This document shows, piece by piece, positions 1-6,878 of a DNA stretch of 37,210 bases. The DNA comes from an uncultured Bacillota bacterium (GTDB taxonomy: Bacteria > Bacillota > Clostridia > Lachnospirales > Lachnospiraceae), in assembly GCA_905200905.1 (NCBI GenBank), contig CAJKMA010000024.1, forward strand, positions 1-37,210, written 5' to 3'. Both the position numbers and the translations under genes were made by a program. Below the pieces are notes generated by a model that was not told where the DNA came from, searched no databases, and saw only the letters and a program-made list of their open reading frames with translations. Each line of letters starts with the position of its first letter. Position 1 is the stretch's first letter.

Positions 1-118
1 ATGAAGCAAAAGAAATCGCACGATTAAAACGAGAATTACGAGATGCACAGGATGCCCTTGAAGTATTAAAAAAGCAATCAACATTCTGGGAAAATGACAG
101 AAGCCATTTATCTCAAAG
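1..118 (+). pseudogene. IS3-family transposase remnant (OrfA tail plus OrfB start)
   Basis: Reading from base 3, the translation EAKEIARLKRELRDAQDALE is the leucine-zipper C-terminal part of an IS3-family OrfA. The expected tail LKKAINILGK-stop is reached only after a -1 shift at the A-AAA-AAG heptamer at 68-74. That heptamer is the kind used for programmed frameshifting in IS3 elements, but a one-base loss in the A-run would look the same. An ATG at 94 begins MTEAIYLKV, which resembles an OrfB start. OrfB breaks off near base 112-120, where acetyltransferase sequence starts, so almost the whole catalytic half is missing. The element also runs off the left edge of the window. No terminal inverted repeat or target duplication is visible. 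Family recognition is by eye. Confidence 0.6.
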
Positions 119-394
119 TGGGTATCAGATGAACTCCGCAATAAGGGTATTGGGAAAAGACTGATGAACAAAGCAAAAGAGATTGCCATAAATCAAAAAA
201 GGCGTGCTGTGATTTTGGAGACACAATCATGTAATACGAATGCCATAGGTTTTTATCTTCACGAAGGGTTTGAATTAATTGGATTTGACACATGTTGCTA
301 TACAAATAATGATATGAAAAGACGGGAAGTAAGAATCAATATGGGATACTTTTTTAACAGAGAAAACAGTGCTTGTACAGATAAAAACAAATGA
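119..394 (+). pseudogene. GNAT acetyltransferase, C-terminal remnant (SatA-like)
   Basis: The frame from base 119 reads WVSDELRNKGIGKRLM, the acetyl-CoA binding loop (R/Q-x-x-G-x-G/A type) of a GNAT N-acetyltransferase. It continues with ILETQSCNTNAIGFYLHEGF, typical of the last strands and helix of the fold, and ends in ..MGYFFNRENSACTDKNK. Only about 90 residues of an expected 150-180 are present. There is no start codon before the loop; the first in-frame ATG (164) lies inside the fold. The N-terminal half is replaced by the transposase scrap, so the protein cannot fold as a normal GNAT. The ETQSCN..AI.FY pattern is like streptothricin acetyltransferases, but substrate cannot be assigned from this half. 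Confidence 0.65.
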
Positions 395-491
395 TTTTTA
401 TGAGGGTGATAAAGCAACACTGGATTTTAGAGATTGTATTCAATATCACTGCGGCAATCCTGAGGAGGAAAGTAATTATGAGCGACTTTAG
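351..491 (+). pseudogene. Unidentified C-terminal coding scrap
   Basis: The frame that starts FLTEKTVLVQ near 351 stays open to a TAG at 489-491. Its composition is protein-like, with NDFYEGDKATLDFRDCIQYH and then CGNPEEESNYERL at the end. It overlaps the start of the MazG-like gene by 14 bases, as adjacent genes in an operon often do, and carries a GAGGAGG at 462-468 that would serve that gene. It has no start codon with a ribosome binding site and overlaps the tail of the GNAT remnant in another frame. I do not recognise the family. It may be the tail of a gene whose front was deleted together with the rest of this decayed stretch, or chance. Confidence 0.3.
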
Positions 492-704
492 CATTAGAGA
501 AATGCTTACCATGCAACAGACATTATCAAGAAAAATGGGGACATCCAATCACTTGAAGATAGTGATTTGCGAAAACATCTCATTGAAGAAATGGCAGACG
601 TTCTGATGTATTACAACGATGTCCTTCTTTGCTATGGAATCAGTGATGAGGAACTGAAAGAAGCATATACCACCAAATTTGAGAAAAATATGAAACGTTG
701 GTAA
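478..704 (+). pseudogene. MazG-like nucleotide pyrophosphohydrolase, internal deletion
   Basis: A good ribosome binding site (GAGGAGG, 462-468) precedes ATG 478, and the start reads MSDFSIREMLTMQQ. The frame is then lost. From 519 a second frame reads DIIKKNGDIQSLEDSDLRKH and LIEEMADVLMYYNDVLLCYG, ending ..KFEKNMKRW-stop at 702-704. The E-E-M-A-D helix is the metal-binding signature of the all-alpha NTP pyrophosphatases (MazG family), which hydrolyse nucleoside triphosphates. The two halves belong to one protein, but the intervening part (roughly 30 codons, including the first E-x-x-E helix) is missing and the deletion changes frame. The gene is therefore broken. The family call is confident and the deletion size is an estimate from typical relatives. 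Confidence 0.7.
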
Positions 705-734
705 ATTAAATTGAATTTGCGGAGGTGGAATAGT

Positions 735-950
735 ATGAAGTGCCCATATTGCGGTGAAGAAATGATAAAAGGATTCTTAATGAGTTCGAGAGATATTACT
801 TTTGCAATTGACAATCCAAACGGTAAGCTTTTTCGGAGTAAAAAACGTGAGGATTTGGAATTGAGTAAAGGTTCAGGGGGGATACCTCATTGTGAAGCTT
901 ATCATTGCAGTAGTTGTAAAAAAATTGTGATTAATTATGCAAATAGATAA
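735..950 (+). CDS. Small zinc-ribbon protein (DUF6487-like)
   Basis: This is a 71-residue protein beginning MKCPYCGEEM. It has a Cys-Pro-x-Cys pair at the N-terminus (C3, C6) and a second Cys-x-x-Cys pair (CSSC) near residue 61, the arrangement of a small zinc ribbon. The middle holds a basic stretch, FRSKKRED. The ATG at 735 is preferred over an upstream alternative at 711 because GGAGG at 721-725 sits at the right distance and the family starts at M-K-C-P-x-C. Such proteins are common and uncharacterised in gut Firmicutes. No partner is evident; it lies between a broken mazG-like gene and a TfoX-like gene. Confidence 0.65.
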   Translation: MKCPYCGEEMIKGFLMSSRDITFAIDNPNGKLFRSKKREDLELSKGSGGIPHCEAYHCSSCKKIVINYANR

Positions 951-974
951 AATCCAGTTTTGAGGAGGAATGTA

Positions 975-1295
975 ATGGCATCAAGTAAAGAATATTTAGA
1001 GTTCGTTTTAGGACAGTTATCTGAGCTGGAAGAAATTACTTATAGAGCAATGATGGGAGAATTTATTATCAAGTATCGTGGCAAGATTATAGGCGGTATC
1101 TATGATGATAGATTGCTTGTTAAACCAGTGAAATCTGCAATTCGTTATATGCCTATGGCTCTGTATGAGTTGCCCTATGAGGGAGCAAAAGAAATGTTGC
1201 TGGTCGATGAAGTTGATAATAAGGAGTTTTTGACAGGCTTGTTTCATGCAATGTATGATGAACTGCCAGACCCCAAAACGAAAAAGAAGAAATAA
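975..1295 (+). CDS. TfoX N-terminal domain protein
   Basis: A 106-residue protein with start ATG 975 behind GAGGAGG (962-968). The translation MASSKEYLEFVLGQLSELEE, then the ITYRAMMGEF motif and GKIIGGIYDDRLLVKP, is the TfoX_N fold (alpha/beta, about 100 residues), here as a stand-alone domain with a lysine-rich tail (PKTKKKK). TfoX/Sxy regulates competence in Gammaproteobacteria, but stand-alone TfoX_N proteins in Firmicutes have no proven role and competence should not be inferred. It follows the zinc-ribbon gene by 24 bases and may be co-transcribed with it. Confidence 0.75.
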   Translation: MASSKEYLEFVLGQLSELEEITYRAMMGEFIIKYRGKIIGGIYDDRLLVKPVKSAIRYMPMALYELPYEGAKEMLLVDEVDNKEFLTGLFHAMYDELPDPKTKKKK

Positions 1296-1444
1296 ATAAC
1301 TTCTAGTGGTACGAAGAATTTGAAGTTTGGAAAGGAAATGTTTGTTTGCTTGATGGAGGTAATTTATTTCCCTATTTAAACACATAGATATTCCATAATT
1401 ATATCAAAATATAGATGTTTAGTGATATATAAGTGGAAATAAAA

Positions 1445-1486
1445 TTGACATTAATATAAATATACTATAATATGATGATATCAATG
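1445..1486 (+). promoter_or_regulatory. abiE promoter with flanking inverted repeat
   Basis: TTGACA at 1445-1450 is followed by TATAAT at 1466-1471 (15-base spacer); TAATAT at 1468-1473 would give 17. An imperfect inverted repeat, CATTAATAT (1449-1457) and ATATCAATG (1478-1486), matches at 8 of 9 positions and brackets the -10. AbiEi antitoxins are known to repress their own promoter by binding inverted repeats, so this is a natural operator candidate. Confidence 0.55.
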
Positions 1487-1503
1487 TGGAAAAGGTGGTT
1501 GCC

Positions 1504-2097
1504 GTGAAAATAAATTCATCAATTCTTGAAGCGATAAAAAATAACAACAATATGATTACTACTGCGCAAGTTGTAAAAATGGGTTTTTCTCGATATCTTC
1601 TTTCAAAGTATGAGAACGAAGGCTTGTTAGAGAGAGAACGACAAGGGGTATATATTCTACCAGATTCAGTTCATGATGATATGTACACACTCACGTTATG
1701 TTCAAGTAAAATTATTTTTTCCCATGAAACTGCACTCTTTTTAAATGGATTATCTGACAGAACTCCATTTGTTCATTCAGTGACAATACCGAACAATACA
1801 AGGGTTTCGAGAGTTATGCAAGAAGAGTGCACATGTTATTATATTAAGCCAGAGTTGTATCAGATAGGTGCTGTTACTAAAAAAACAACATTGGGAAATG
1901 AAGTTCGATGTTATAATGCAGAGCGTACTATTTGTGATGTATTACGTTCTAGAAATCGGCTTGATGAAGAGACAGTCATTAGTGCAATAAAGAATTACGC
2001 TATATCAGCAGAGAAAGATCTTAATTTATTGGCGATATATTCGGCACAATTTGGTGTAGAAAAAGTAGTAAAAAGATATATGGAGGTTTTACTATGA
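1504..2097 (+). CDS. abiEi: AbiEi-type antitoxin / transcriptional regulator
   Basis: The N-terminal segment up to about residue 70 (MITTAQVVKMGFSRYLLSKY, then a GLLERERQGVYIL wing) is the winged-helix domain of AbiEi antitoxins. It is followed by the C-terminal antitoxin domain with SHETALFLNGLSDRTP and CYNAERTICDVLR, all diagnostic of the family. GTG 1504 is chosen because AAGGTGG (1492-1498) lies at normal spacing; GTG 1486 would be the longer alternative. At 197 residues it matches the usual length. It overlaps abiEii by 4 bases (ATGA), the standard type IV toxin-antitoxin layout. The product is expected to neutralise AbiEii and to repress the promoter in front. Confidence 0.85.
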   Translation: MKINSSILEAIKNNNNMITTAQVVKMGFSRYLLSKYENEGLLERERQGVYILPDSVHDDMYTLTLCSSKIIFSHETALFLNGLSDRTPFVHSVTIPNNTRVSRVMQEECTCYYIKPELYQIGAVTKKTTLGNEVRCYNAERTICDVLRSRNRLDEETVISAIKNYAISAEKDLNLLAIYSAQFGVEKVVKRYMEVLL

Positions 2098-2921
2098 GTT
2101 CAAAAGCCATGAGCCTAAAGGGAAAAATCAAAAATTACGCAAAGAACAATAATATTGCGGCTCAAGTAGTTTTACAGAATTATATGTTTGAGCGTTTTTT
2201 AGAAAGATTGTCTCTTTCAGAATATAGTGATAAGTTTGTTGTAAAGGGTGGAATGCTAATTGCAGCTATTGTGGGCTTAGATACTAGATCGACAATGGAT
2301 TTAGATACTACTTTACGAAATTTGCCTTTAACAGAAGAACAAATTTCGGTAGCACTGAGCACTATTTGTAAAATAGAGTTGAAGGATGATGTTTTATTTA
2401 AAATTAAGTCAGTGCTTCCAATTCGTAAGGACGATGTGTATGGTGGATATTGTGTTAGATTAGATGCAATTTATGATACAATCGTAACTCCACTTTCTAT
2501 AGATATTTCCACAGGAGATATTATTACACCAGCTGCTATAAAATATGAATTTGGTGGTATTTTTGATGAAGATGTGAAAATATCATTATGGGGATATAAT
2601 ATTGAAACCGTTATGGCAGAGAAGGTGGAAACAATACTAAGTCGTGGTGTATTTACCAGCAGACCAAGAGACTTTTATGATGTGTTTATTCTTGGAACTA
2701 CACAAAAGTATGATAAAGAGGTATTCAAAGAAGCATTAAAGGCTACAGCAATTCATCGTGGTTCACTGAGAAAGATTGCTGATATAAATGGAATTATAGA
2801 ACAAATTTCTTTAAATACTGATTTAAAAAATATGTGGGAGAAGTACCAGAAGAAATTTGTATATGCTCGTGAAATTTCTTATGAAAGCATTATAAATACA
2901 TTAGAAACCATTTTAAAATAG
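2094..2921 (+). CDS. abiEii: AbiEii-type nucleotidyltransferase toxin
   Basis: A 275-residue nucleotidyltransferase-like toxin. Residues 51-53 (KGG) and D69/D71 in RSTMDLD form the Gly-rich loop and the Asp-x-Asp metal site of the DNA polymerase beta-type fold. The later AEKVETILSRGVF and RPRDFYDVF segments are typical of AbiEii. In studied relatives such toxins stop growth by nucleotide transfer to RNA, and AbiE was first described as a phage abortive-infection system. The ATG overlaps the abiEi stop and GGAGG precedes it. Both genes look intact, with no stops or missing catalytic residues. The location in a decayed accessory stretch suggests horizontal acquisition, but no element ends were seen. 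Confidence 0.88.
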   Translation: MSSKAMSLKGKIKNYAKNNNIAAQVVLQNYMFERFLERLSLSEYSDKFVVKGGMLIAAIVGLDTRSTMDLDTTLRNLPLTEEQISVALSTICKIELKDDVLFKIKSVLPIRKDDVYGGYCVRLDAIYDTIVTPLSIDISTGDIITPAAIKYEFGGIFDEDVKISLWGYNIETVMAEKVETILSRGVFTSRPRDFYDVFILGTTQKYDKEVFKEALKATAIHRGSLRKIADINGIIEQISLNTDLKNMWEKYQKKFVYAREISYESIINTLETILK

Positions 2922-3150
2922 GAGGAAAATTTTTGGACTGGTAAAAAATAGCTATTATTTGTACAGAAGAAAAGGGCTTGATGAATCTATTGAGGTGTGC
3001 GGTACAATTTGTAGCGAAAAGTAACTGTATTTTTTGATGCTGCTGGTGTACCCTGCAAAGCGGCACACCCTGTTATGGAAAAAGCGATTTCAAGGATAAG
3101 AAAGAGGAATAAAACAAACTACTACATATTCAACTGCTATTTACTTCAAC
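2922..3150 (+). other. Apparently degraded interval after abiEii
   Basis: No intact gene is seen. GGAGG at 2921-2925 directly follows the abiEii stop, but the only TTG at the proper distance (2933) gives three codons. Another frame reads LVKNSYYLYRRKGLDESIEV and then CGTICSEK before TAA, which looks like real protein without a usable start. A further open stretch, FDAAGVPCKAAHPVMEKAIS, follows near 3035. An imperfect hairpin (GGTGT..ACACC) lies near 3049-3073. I read this as remnants of one or more genes; the families are not recognised. Confidence 0.35.
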
Positions 3151-3387
3151 ATGGGTAATGAAAGAGAGAGTTTGATTTCTGGTGGTGTGGAAGATAAAAC
3201 GGGTGGAACAATAGAGGTTTCTGGGGATATAGGGAAGATATCAGGAGATATTCTCAGAGATAGTAATCTTGATAAATTGGTGGATGATCTGTGGTTTGAG
3301 TTAAAAACAACGGACCTGAATGGAGAAGAAAACATTTATCAATTACAATTGAAAATGACGGAAATTACAGCAAATGTTGATAGTTAA
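3151..3387 (+). CDS. Hypothetical protein, 78 residues
   Basis: An ATG at 3151 opens a 78-codon frame. The translation is acidic and rich in Gly/Ile/Asp: a GGTIEVSGDIGKISGDILRD segment, then NLDKLVDDLWFELKTTDLNG and a C-terminal QLKMTEITANVDS. It has no signal peptide, membrane segment or cysteines. The sequence before the ATG (TTACTTCAAC) contains no recognisable ribosome binding site, so the frame may be the end of a truncated gene or not translated. The reverse strand carries an overlapping open frame of similar length, but its Ser/Pro/Leu-rich composition is less protein-like. Family not recognised. Confidence 0.4.
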   Translation: MGNERESLISGGVEDKTGGTIEVSGDIGKISGDILRDSNLDKLVDDLWFELKTTDLNGEENIYQLQLKMTEITANVDS

Positions 3388-3476
3388 CTGTTCTTTTACC
3401 AGCAGGATGACGAGCAAAAGGACATGAAAGGCAACGAAAAATAAGATTTGAATAATAACCAAGAAATGAGATGTGA

Positions 3477-4397
3477 ATGAAATTTATGAAACAATTAAAA
3501 AAAGCGATTGCATACTACCACCTTCCAGGTTTGTTTGAGTTTTATGAACTGTATAGGGAGTTTCTGCCCTTATTCCGTGAGCACAGAGAATATTTTTATG
3601 ACTGGTGTGAGATAGGCTCTGTCTATGGTGCTCCGGCAGATTGTATTTGGGGTGGAGGCCGTATGGGAGAGGGAAATCATGATCCAGAAGAGGTTCTGGC
3701 ACTGATGCAGGAATACGGGATTTCAGCTAGGCTGACATTTAGCAATTCTCTGCTTGAGGAGAGGCATCTTTTAGATCCAAAATGCAATAGGCTCTGTGCC
3801 GTGTTTGAGAAAAAGAATCAAACACGAAATGGCGTGATCATTCACTCAGAGCTACTTTTGGATTATCTGAAAAGAGAGTACCCAGGTCTTTATTTTGTCT
3901 CCTCCACCACAAAGGTGCTGACAGATTTTCAACAGCTTGTGAAGGAAATAAACCGTGATGATTTTCTTTATGTAGTGCCGGATTTTCGCTTGAATAAATC
4001 GTTTGAGAAATTACATACGCTGTCAGAACAGCAGAAGGATAAAGTGGAATTTTTATGCAACGAGTGCTGCTGGTTTGGCTGTAAAGACAGAAAAGAATGT
4101 TATAAAATAGTCAGCCGCAAGAATCTTGGAGAAGACTGTCCGGATCATCCTTGTGCCGCTCCGGGTGCAGAAGAGGGCTATCGGTTTTCAAAAGCAATGG
4201 AGAATCCGGGCTTTATCAGTATGGAAGATATAAAGAATATTTATCTGCCAATAGGATTTTCTAATTTTAAAATCGAAGGCAGGGGACTTGGCAGTGCCCT
4301 GATTCTGGAATTTTTGCTTTATTATATGACAAAACCGGAGTACCAGCTGCATGTCAGAGAAAAAATATATCTGGATAATACATTGGATTTGTTTTAA
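3477..4397 (+). CDS. Cysteine-rich U32-peptidase-like protein
   Basis: A 306-residue soluble protein. Residues 118-148 (NGVIIHSELLLDYLKREYPG..FVSSTTKV) and the C-terminal FSNFKIEGRG (262-270) resemble the beta-barrel motifs of the peptidase U32/UbiU-UbiV/RlhA family. A dense cysteine cluster at 194, 197, 198, 202, 208, 221 and 226 (NECCWFGC, later DCPDHPCAAPG) occupies the position where U32 proteins ligate a 4Fe-4S cluster. There is no obvious peptidase active site. It stands alone, 90 bases after an unknown small ORF and 107 bases before an XRE regulator. The ribosome binding site before ATG 3477 is weak, and ATG 3486 is an alternative. A Fe-S RNA- or cofactor-modifying role is possible but is inference. 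Confidence 0.5.
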   Translation: MKFMKQLKKAIAYYHLPGLFEFYELYREFLPLFREHREYFYDWCEIGSVYGAPADCIWGGGRMGEGNHDPEEVLALMQEYGISARLTFSNSLLEERHLLDPKCNRLCAVFEKKNQTRNGVIIHSELLLDYLKREYPGLYFVSSTTKVLTDFQQLVKEINRDDFLYVVPDFRLNKSFEKLHTLSEQQKDKVEFLCNECCWFGCKDRKECYKIVSRKNLGEDCPDHPCAAPGAEEGYRFSKAMENPGFISMEDIKNIYLPIGFSNFKIEGRGLGSALILEFLLYYMTKPEYQLHVREKIYLDNTLDLF

Positions 4398-4410
4398 ATT
4401 CCATCTGCAA

Positions 4411-4424
4411 CTGTCAGTTGACAG
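4411..4424. promoter_or_regulatory. Palindrome CTGTCAGTTGACAG upstream of XRE regulator
   Basis: CTGTCA and TGACAG form 6-base inverted arms around GT, about 80 bases before the regulator gene. TTGACA inside it resembles a -35 box, but no -10 is found 17 bases on. A second imperfect hairpin, ATGGT..ACCAT, lies at about 4439-4456. It could be an autoregulatory operator for the following XRE protein; there is no poly-T to make it a terminator. Confidence 0.3.
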
Positions 4425-4504
4425 ATTTCTAACTGTGGATGGTGGCTGGCAACCATAGAATTTGCTATGCTGAAGCAAGAAAAAATACGTAAGGAGGAGC
4501 CAGC

Positions 4505-5515
4505 ATGATTTTGGCAGATAAAATAACAGATTTACGAAAGAAAAACGGATGGTCACAGGAAGAACTTGCGAACCGGCTGGGAGTTTCCAGACAGGCGGTT
4601 TCTAAATGGGAAAGTGCAGGGTCTATCCCAGATTTAAACAAGATCATTAAGATGAGCGATCTTTTCTCTGTGAGCACGGATTACCTTTTAAAAGATTTGC
4701 TAGAAAATGAAGAAGAAATAACAGCAATACCGGAAAGGAATGTATCAGGTTTCTATGTGGAGGAAGAGAATCTCAGGTCGATTTCCCTGGAAGATGCGAA
4801 TTGCTATCTTGGCGTAGTGAGAAATGCTGCGTCAAAGATTGCGTTTGGTGTGTTGCTTTGTATTTTGTCTCCTGTTCTCTTGATCTGGCTGGGAGGTTTG
4901 TCTGATAAAGAAGGTGGATATGTCATTGCAGAAGGAGCCGCAGTAGGGATAGGAATGACCGTGCTTTTGCTTTCCGTTGCAGCAGCAGCGGCACTTTTCC
5001 TCATTTATGGAAGAAGGCTGGAACAGTATGAATTCCTTGAAAAAGAACCAGTAGAACTGGCATATGGAGTTAAGGGGATGGTTGAGAATGAAAAGCAAAA
5101 ATATGAAGGTATTCACAGCCGCAGGCTTGTTCTTGGGGTGCTTCTCTGTATTTTAAGTGCAGTTCCCATCATGGTACTGGCCGTGAATGATGAGGATGGA
5201 ATGCTGGCAATACTGGGGGTTATTCTTTGTCTTATCCTTGTGGCAATTGGTGTATTTTTGATTGTGCTGACCTGCACGTTATATGGAAGTTTTCAGAAAC
5301 TTTTAGAAGAAGGGGATTACACAAGGCGTAAGAAAATGGAGAACAAACGTAATGATATCATAGATACGATTTACTGGTGTACAGTAACTGCGGTTTACCT
5401 TGGCTGGAGTTTTGCGACAATGGAGTGGCACAGAACCTGGATTGTATGGCCAGTGGCAGGGGTATTTTATGGTGCGGTGCTTGGAATCAGCTCCATATTA
5501 CGCCAAAGCAGATAA
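4505..5515 (+). CDS. XRE-family regulator with six-helix membrane domain
   Basis: A 336-residue protein. Residues 5-60 are a Cro/C1-type helix-turn-helix (WSQEELANRLGVSRQAVSKW). A linker follows, then about six predicted transmembrane helices at roughly 111-131, 145-168, 207-227, 233-258, 287-305 and 310-331. Membrane-anchored XRE proteins of this design are widespread in Clostridia and their signals are mostly unknown. ATG 4505 sits behind AAGGAGGAG (4491-4499). The methyltransferase gene begins 24 bases downstream, so both may share a transcript. The charged QNEKQKYEGIH-like loop before helix 3 is cytoplasmic or external depending on topology, which I cannot decide. Confidence 0.8.
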   Translation: MILADKITDLRKKNGWSQEELANRLGVSRQAVSKWESAGSIPDLNKIIKMSDLFSVSTDYLLKDLLENEEEITAIPERNVSGFYVEEENLRSISLEDANCYLGVVRNAASKIAFGVLLCILSPVLLIWLGGLSDKEGGYVIAEGAAVGIGMTVLLLSVAAAAALFLIYGRRLEQYEFLEKEPVELAYGVKGMVENEKQKYEGIHSRRLVLGVLLCILSAVPIMVLAVNDEDGMLAILGVILCLILVAIGVFLIVLTCTLYGSFQKLLEEGDYTRRKKMENKRNDIIDTIYWCTVTAVYLGWSFATMEWHRTWIVWPVAGVFYGAVLGISSILRQSR

Positions 5516-5539
5516 CCATGAGAAAGGAAAGAAGATTTT

Positions 5540-6286
5540 ATGGAATATCAAGAATTAAATGCGGAAATTATTAATAAATGGTGTCAGGAAGGCTGGGAAT
5601 GGGGACAGCCAATTACTCATGAAATATATGAGAATGCAAAAAAAGGACTGTGGGGTGTATATTTAACGCCGACCAAATTAGTTCCTAAGGAATGGTTCGG
5701 AGATTTGCAAGGTAAGAAACTTCTTGGATTAGCCAGCGGTGGTGGACAGCAAATGCCTGTTTTTACTGCTTTGGGTGCTGCATGTACGGTGTTAGACTAT
5801 TCAGGAGAACAGTGCAGAAGCGAGAAGATGGTTGCAGAAAGAGAAGGATACAGCATAGAAATTATACAGGAGGATATGTCGAAAAAGCTTCCTTTTGACG
5901 ACGAATCCTTTGATATTATTTTCCACCCGGTATCCAATTGTTACGTCGAAAAAGTCGATACAATTTTTAAAGAATGTTATCGTGTTTTGAAAAAAGGCGG
6001 AATATTCCTTGGGGGATATGACCTGGGAATTAACTATGTTTTCGATGATGAGGAAAAAGAAATGATTTATACACTCCCATTCAATCCATTGAAAAATCCC
6101 CAGCATTATCAGGATTCCATAAAAAATGACTGGGGAATTGCGTTTTCTCATACACTGGAAGAACAGATTGGGGGTCAGTTAAGGGCAGGATTTACTTTGA
6201 CAGATTTATACGAAGACACAAATAGCTCAGGCAGGTTATATGAAAGAAAAGTACCTTCCTTTGTTGCTACTCGTTGTATAAAATAA
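5540..6286 (+). CDS. Class I SAM-dependent methyltransferase
   Basis: A 248-residue protein with Rossmann-fold methyltransferase motifs: motif I LGLASGGGQQ (62-71), an acidic post-I segment CTVLDYSGEQ, DMSKKLPFDDESFDIIFHPV (motifs II-III region) and YRVLKKGGIFLGGYD (motif IV/V). This is the Methyltransf_11 (UbiE-like) type, which alkylates small molecules or, less often, macromolecules; the substrate cannot be read from the sequence. Start ATG 5540 follows an AAAGGAAAGAAG purine stretch. It is close behind the membrane regulator and 42 bases before a HIT gene. Nothing suggests damage. Confidence 0.85.
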   Translation: MEYQELNAEIINKWCQEGWEWGQPITHEIYENAKKGLWGVYLTPTKLVPKEWFGDLQGKKLLGLASGGGQQMPVFTALGAACTVLDYSGEQCRSEKMVAEREGYSIEIIQEDMSKKLPFDDESFDIIFHPVSNCYVEKVDTIFKECYRVLKKGGIFLGGYDLGINYVFDDEEKEMIYTLPFNPLKNPQHYQDSIKNDWGIAFSHTLEEQIGGQLRAGFTLTDLYEDTNSSGRLYERKVPSFVATRCIK

Positions 6287-6328
6287 AGGCGAAAAGCCGG
6301 GAAATAGTTACTTGGAGGAGAGTAAGAT

Positions 6329-6790
6329 ATGTGTTTGATTTGTGAAAGAATTAAAATGATTCAGGAAGGAACAAATCCATATTTTGTAAAGGAATTATCC
6401 ACAGGATATGTTGTCATGGGAGATCATCAGCATTTTACCGGTTATACACTGTTTCTCTGTAAAGAGCATAAAACAGAATTATTTCAGTTAGAGCATTCAG
6501 TAAAAGTGAAATTTTTGGAAGAAATGTCCATGGTAGCCGAAGCGGTTTCAAAAGCATTTGGTGCAGAAAAAATGAATTATGAATTGCTGGGAAACGGAGA
6601 TACGCATCTCCATTGGCATTTGTTTCCAAGGACAAGCGGAGATATAGAAAACTATGGTAATAATGGAAAAGGCCCTGTCTGGTGGTATCCAATGGAAAAA
6701 ATGTATTGTGATGATAACCGCCCTTCTAATAAAGAACTGGAAAGTATGAAAGAAAAATTATCAAGAGAATTAGAAAAGCTGCTGGTTTGA
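6329..6790 (+). CDS. HIT-family nucleotide hydrolase/transferase
   Basis: A 153-residue protein with the histidine-triad signature H93-L-H95-W-H97-L-F and the upstream VVMGDHQHFTGYTLFLCKEH strand typical of HIT proteins. Cys3 and Cys6 (CLICERI) with a later histidine resemble the zinc site of some HIT proteins. These enzymes split nucleotide phosphoramidates or dinucleoside polyphosphates. TTGGAGGAGAG (6312-6322) precedes ATG 6329. It lies at the end of the accessory block, just before the promoter of the asp23-nusB cluster, and has no visible terminator of its own. Confidence 0.85.
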   Translation: MCLICERIKMIQEGTNPYFVKELSTGYVVMGDHQHFTGYTLFLCKEHKTELFQLEHSVKVKFLEEMSMVAEAVSKAFGAEKMNYELLGNGDTHLHWHLFPRTSGDIENYGNNGKGPVWWYPMEKMYCDDNRPSNKELESMKEKLSRELEKLLV

Positions 6791-6833
6791 TAATAGAAAA
6801 AACAAAAAACAGCTTTTATTTTCAGCCACTATT

Positions 6834-6842
6834 TGGTATAAT
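6834..6842 (+). promoter_or_regulatory. Extended -10 promoter of the asp23-recN cluster
   Basis: TGGTATAAT (6834-6842) is a perfect extended -10 (TGnTATAAT). The -35 region 17 bases upstream is only TTTTAT, as is common for extended -10 promoters. It lies 37 bases before the Gls24 gene and probably starts the long housekeeping operon. Confidence 0.65.
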
Positions 6843-6878
6843 AAAACACAGGATATTTCCTATAGGAGGTTGAAAATT

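Noticed and set aside
1017..1385. 122-codon minus-strand frame opposite the TfoX-like gene
   Set aside because: Its composition is unlike real proteins here, and the plus-strand gene with ribosome binding site and family motif explains the region.
4418..4446. TTGACA as -35 of the XRE regulator promoter
   Set aside because: No acceptable -10 occurs 16-18 bases downstream; the TTGACA is part of a palindrome.
4832..5116. 94-codon minus-strand open frame inside the XRE regulator gene
   Set aside because: It is a shadow of the plus-strand gene, with cysteine- and phenylalanine-rich low-quality translation and no ribosome binding site.
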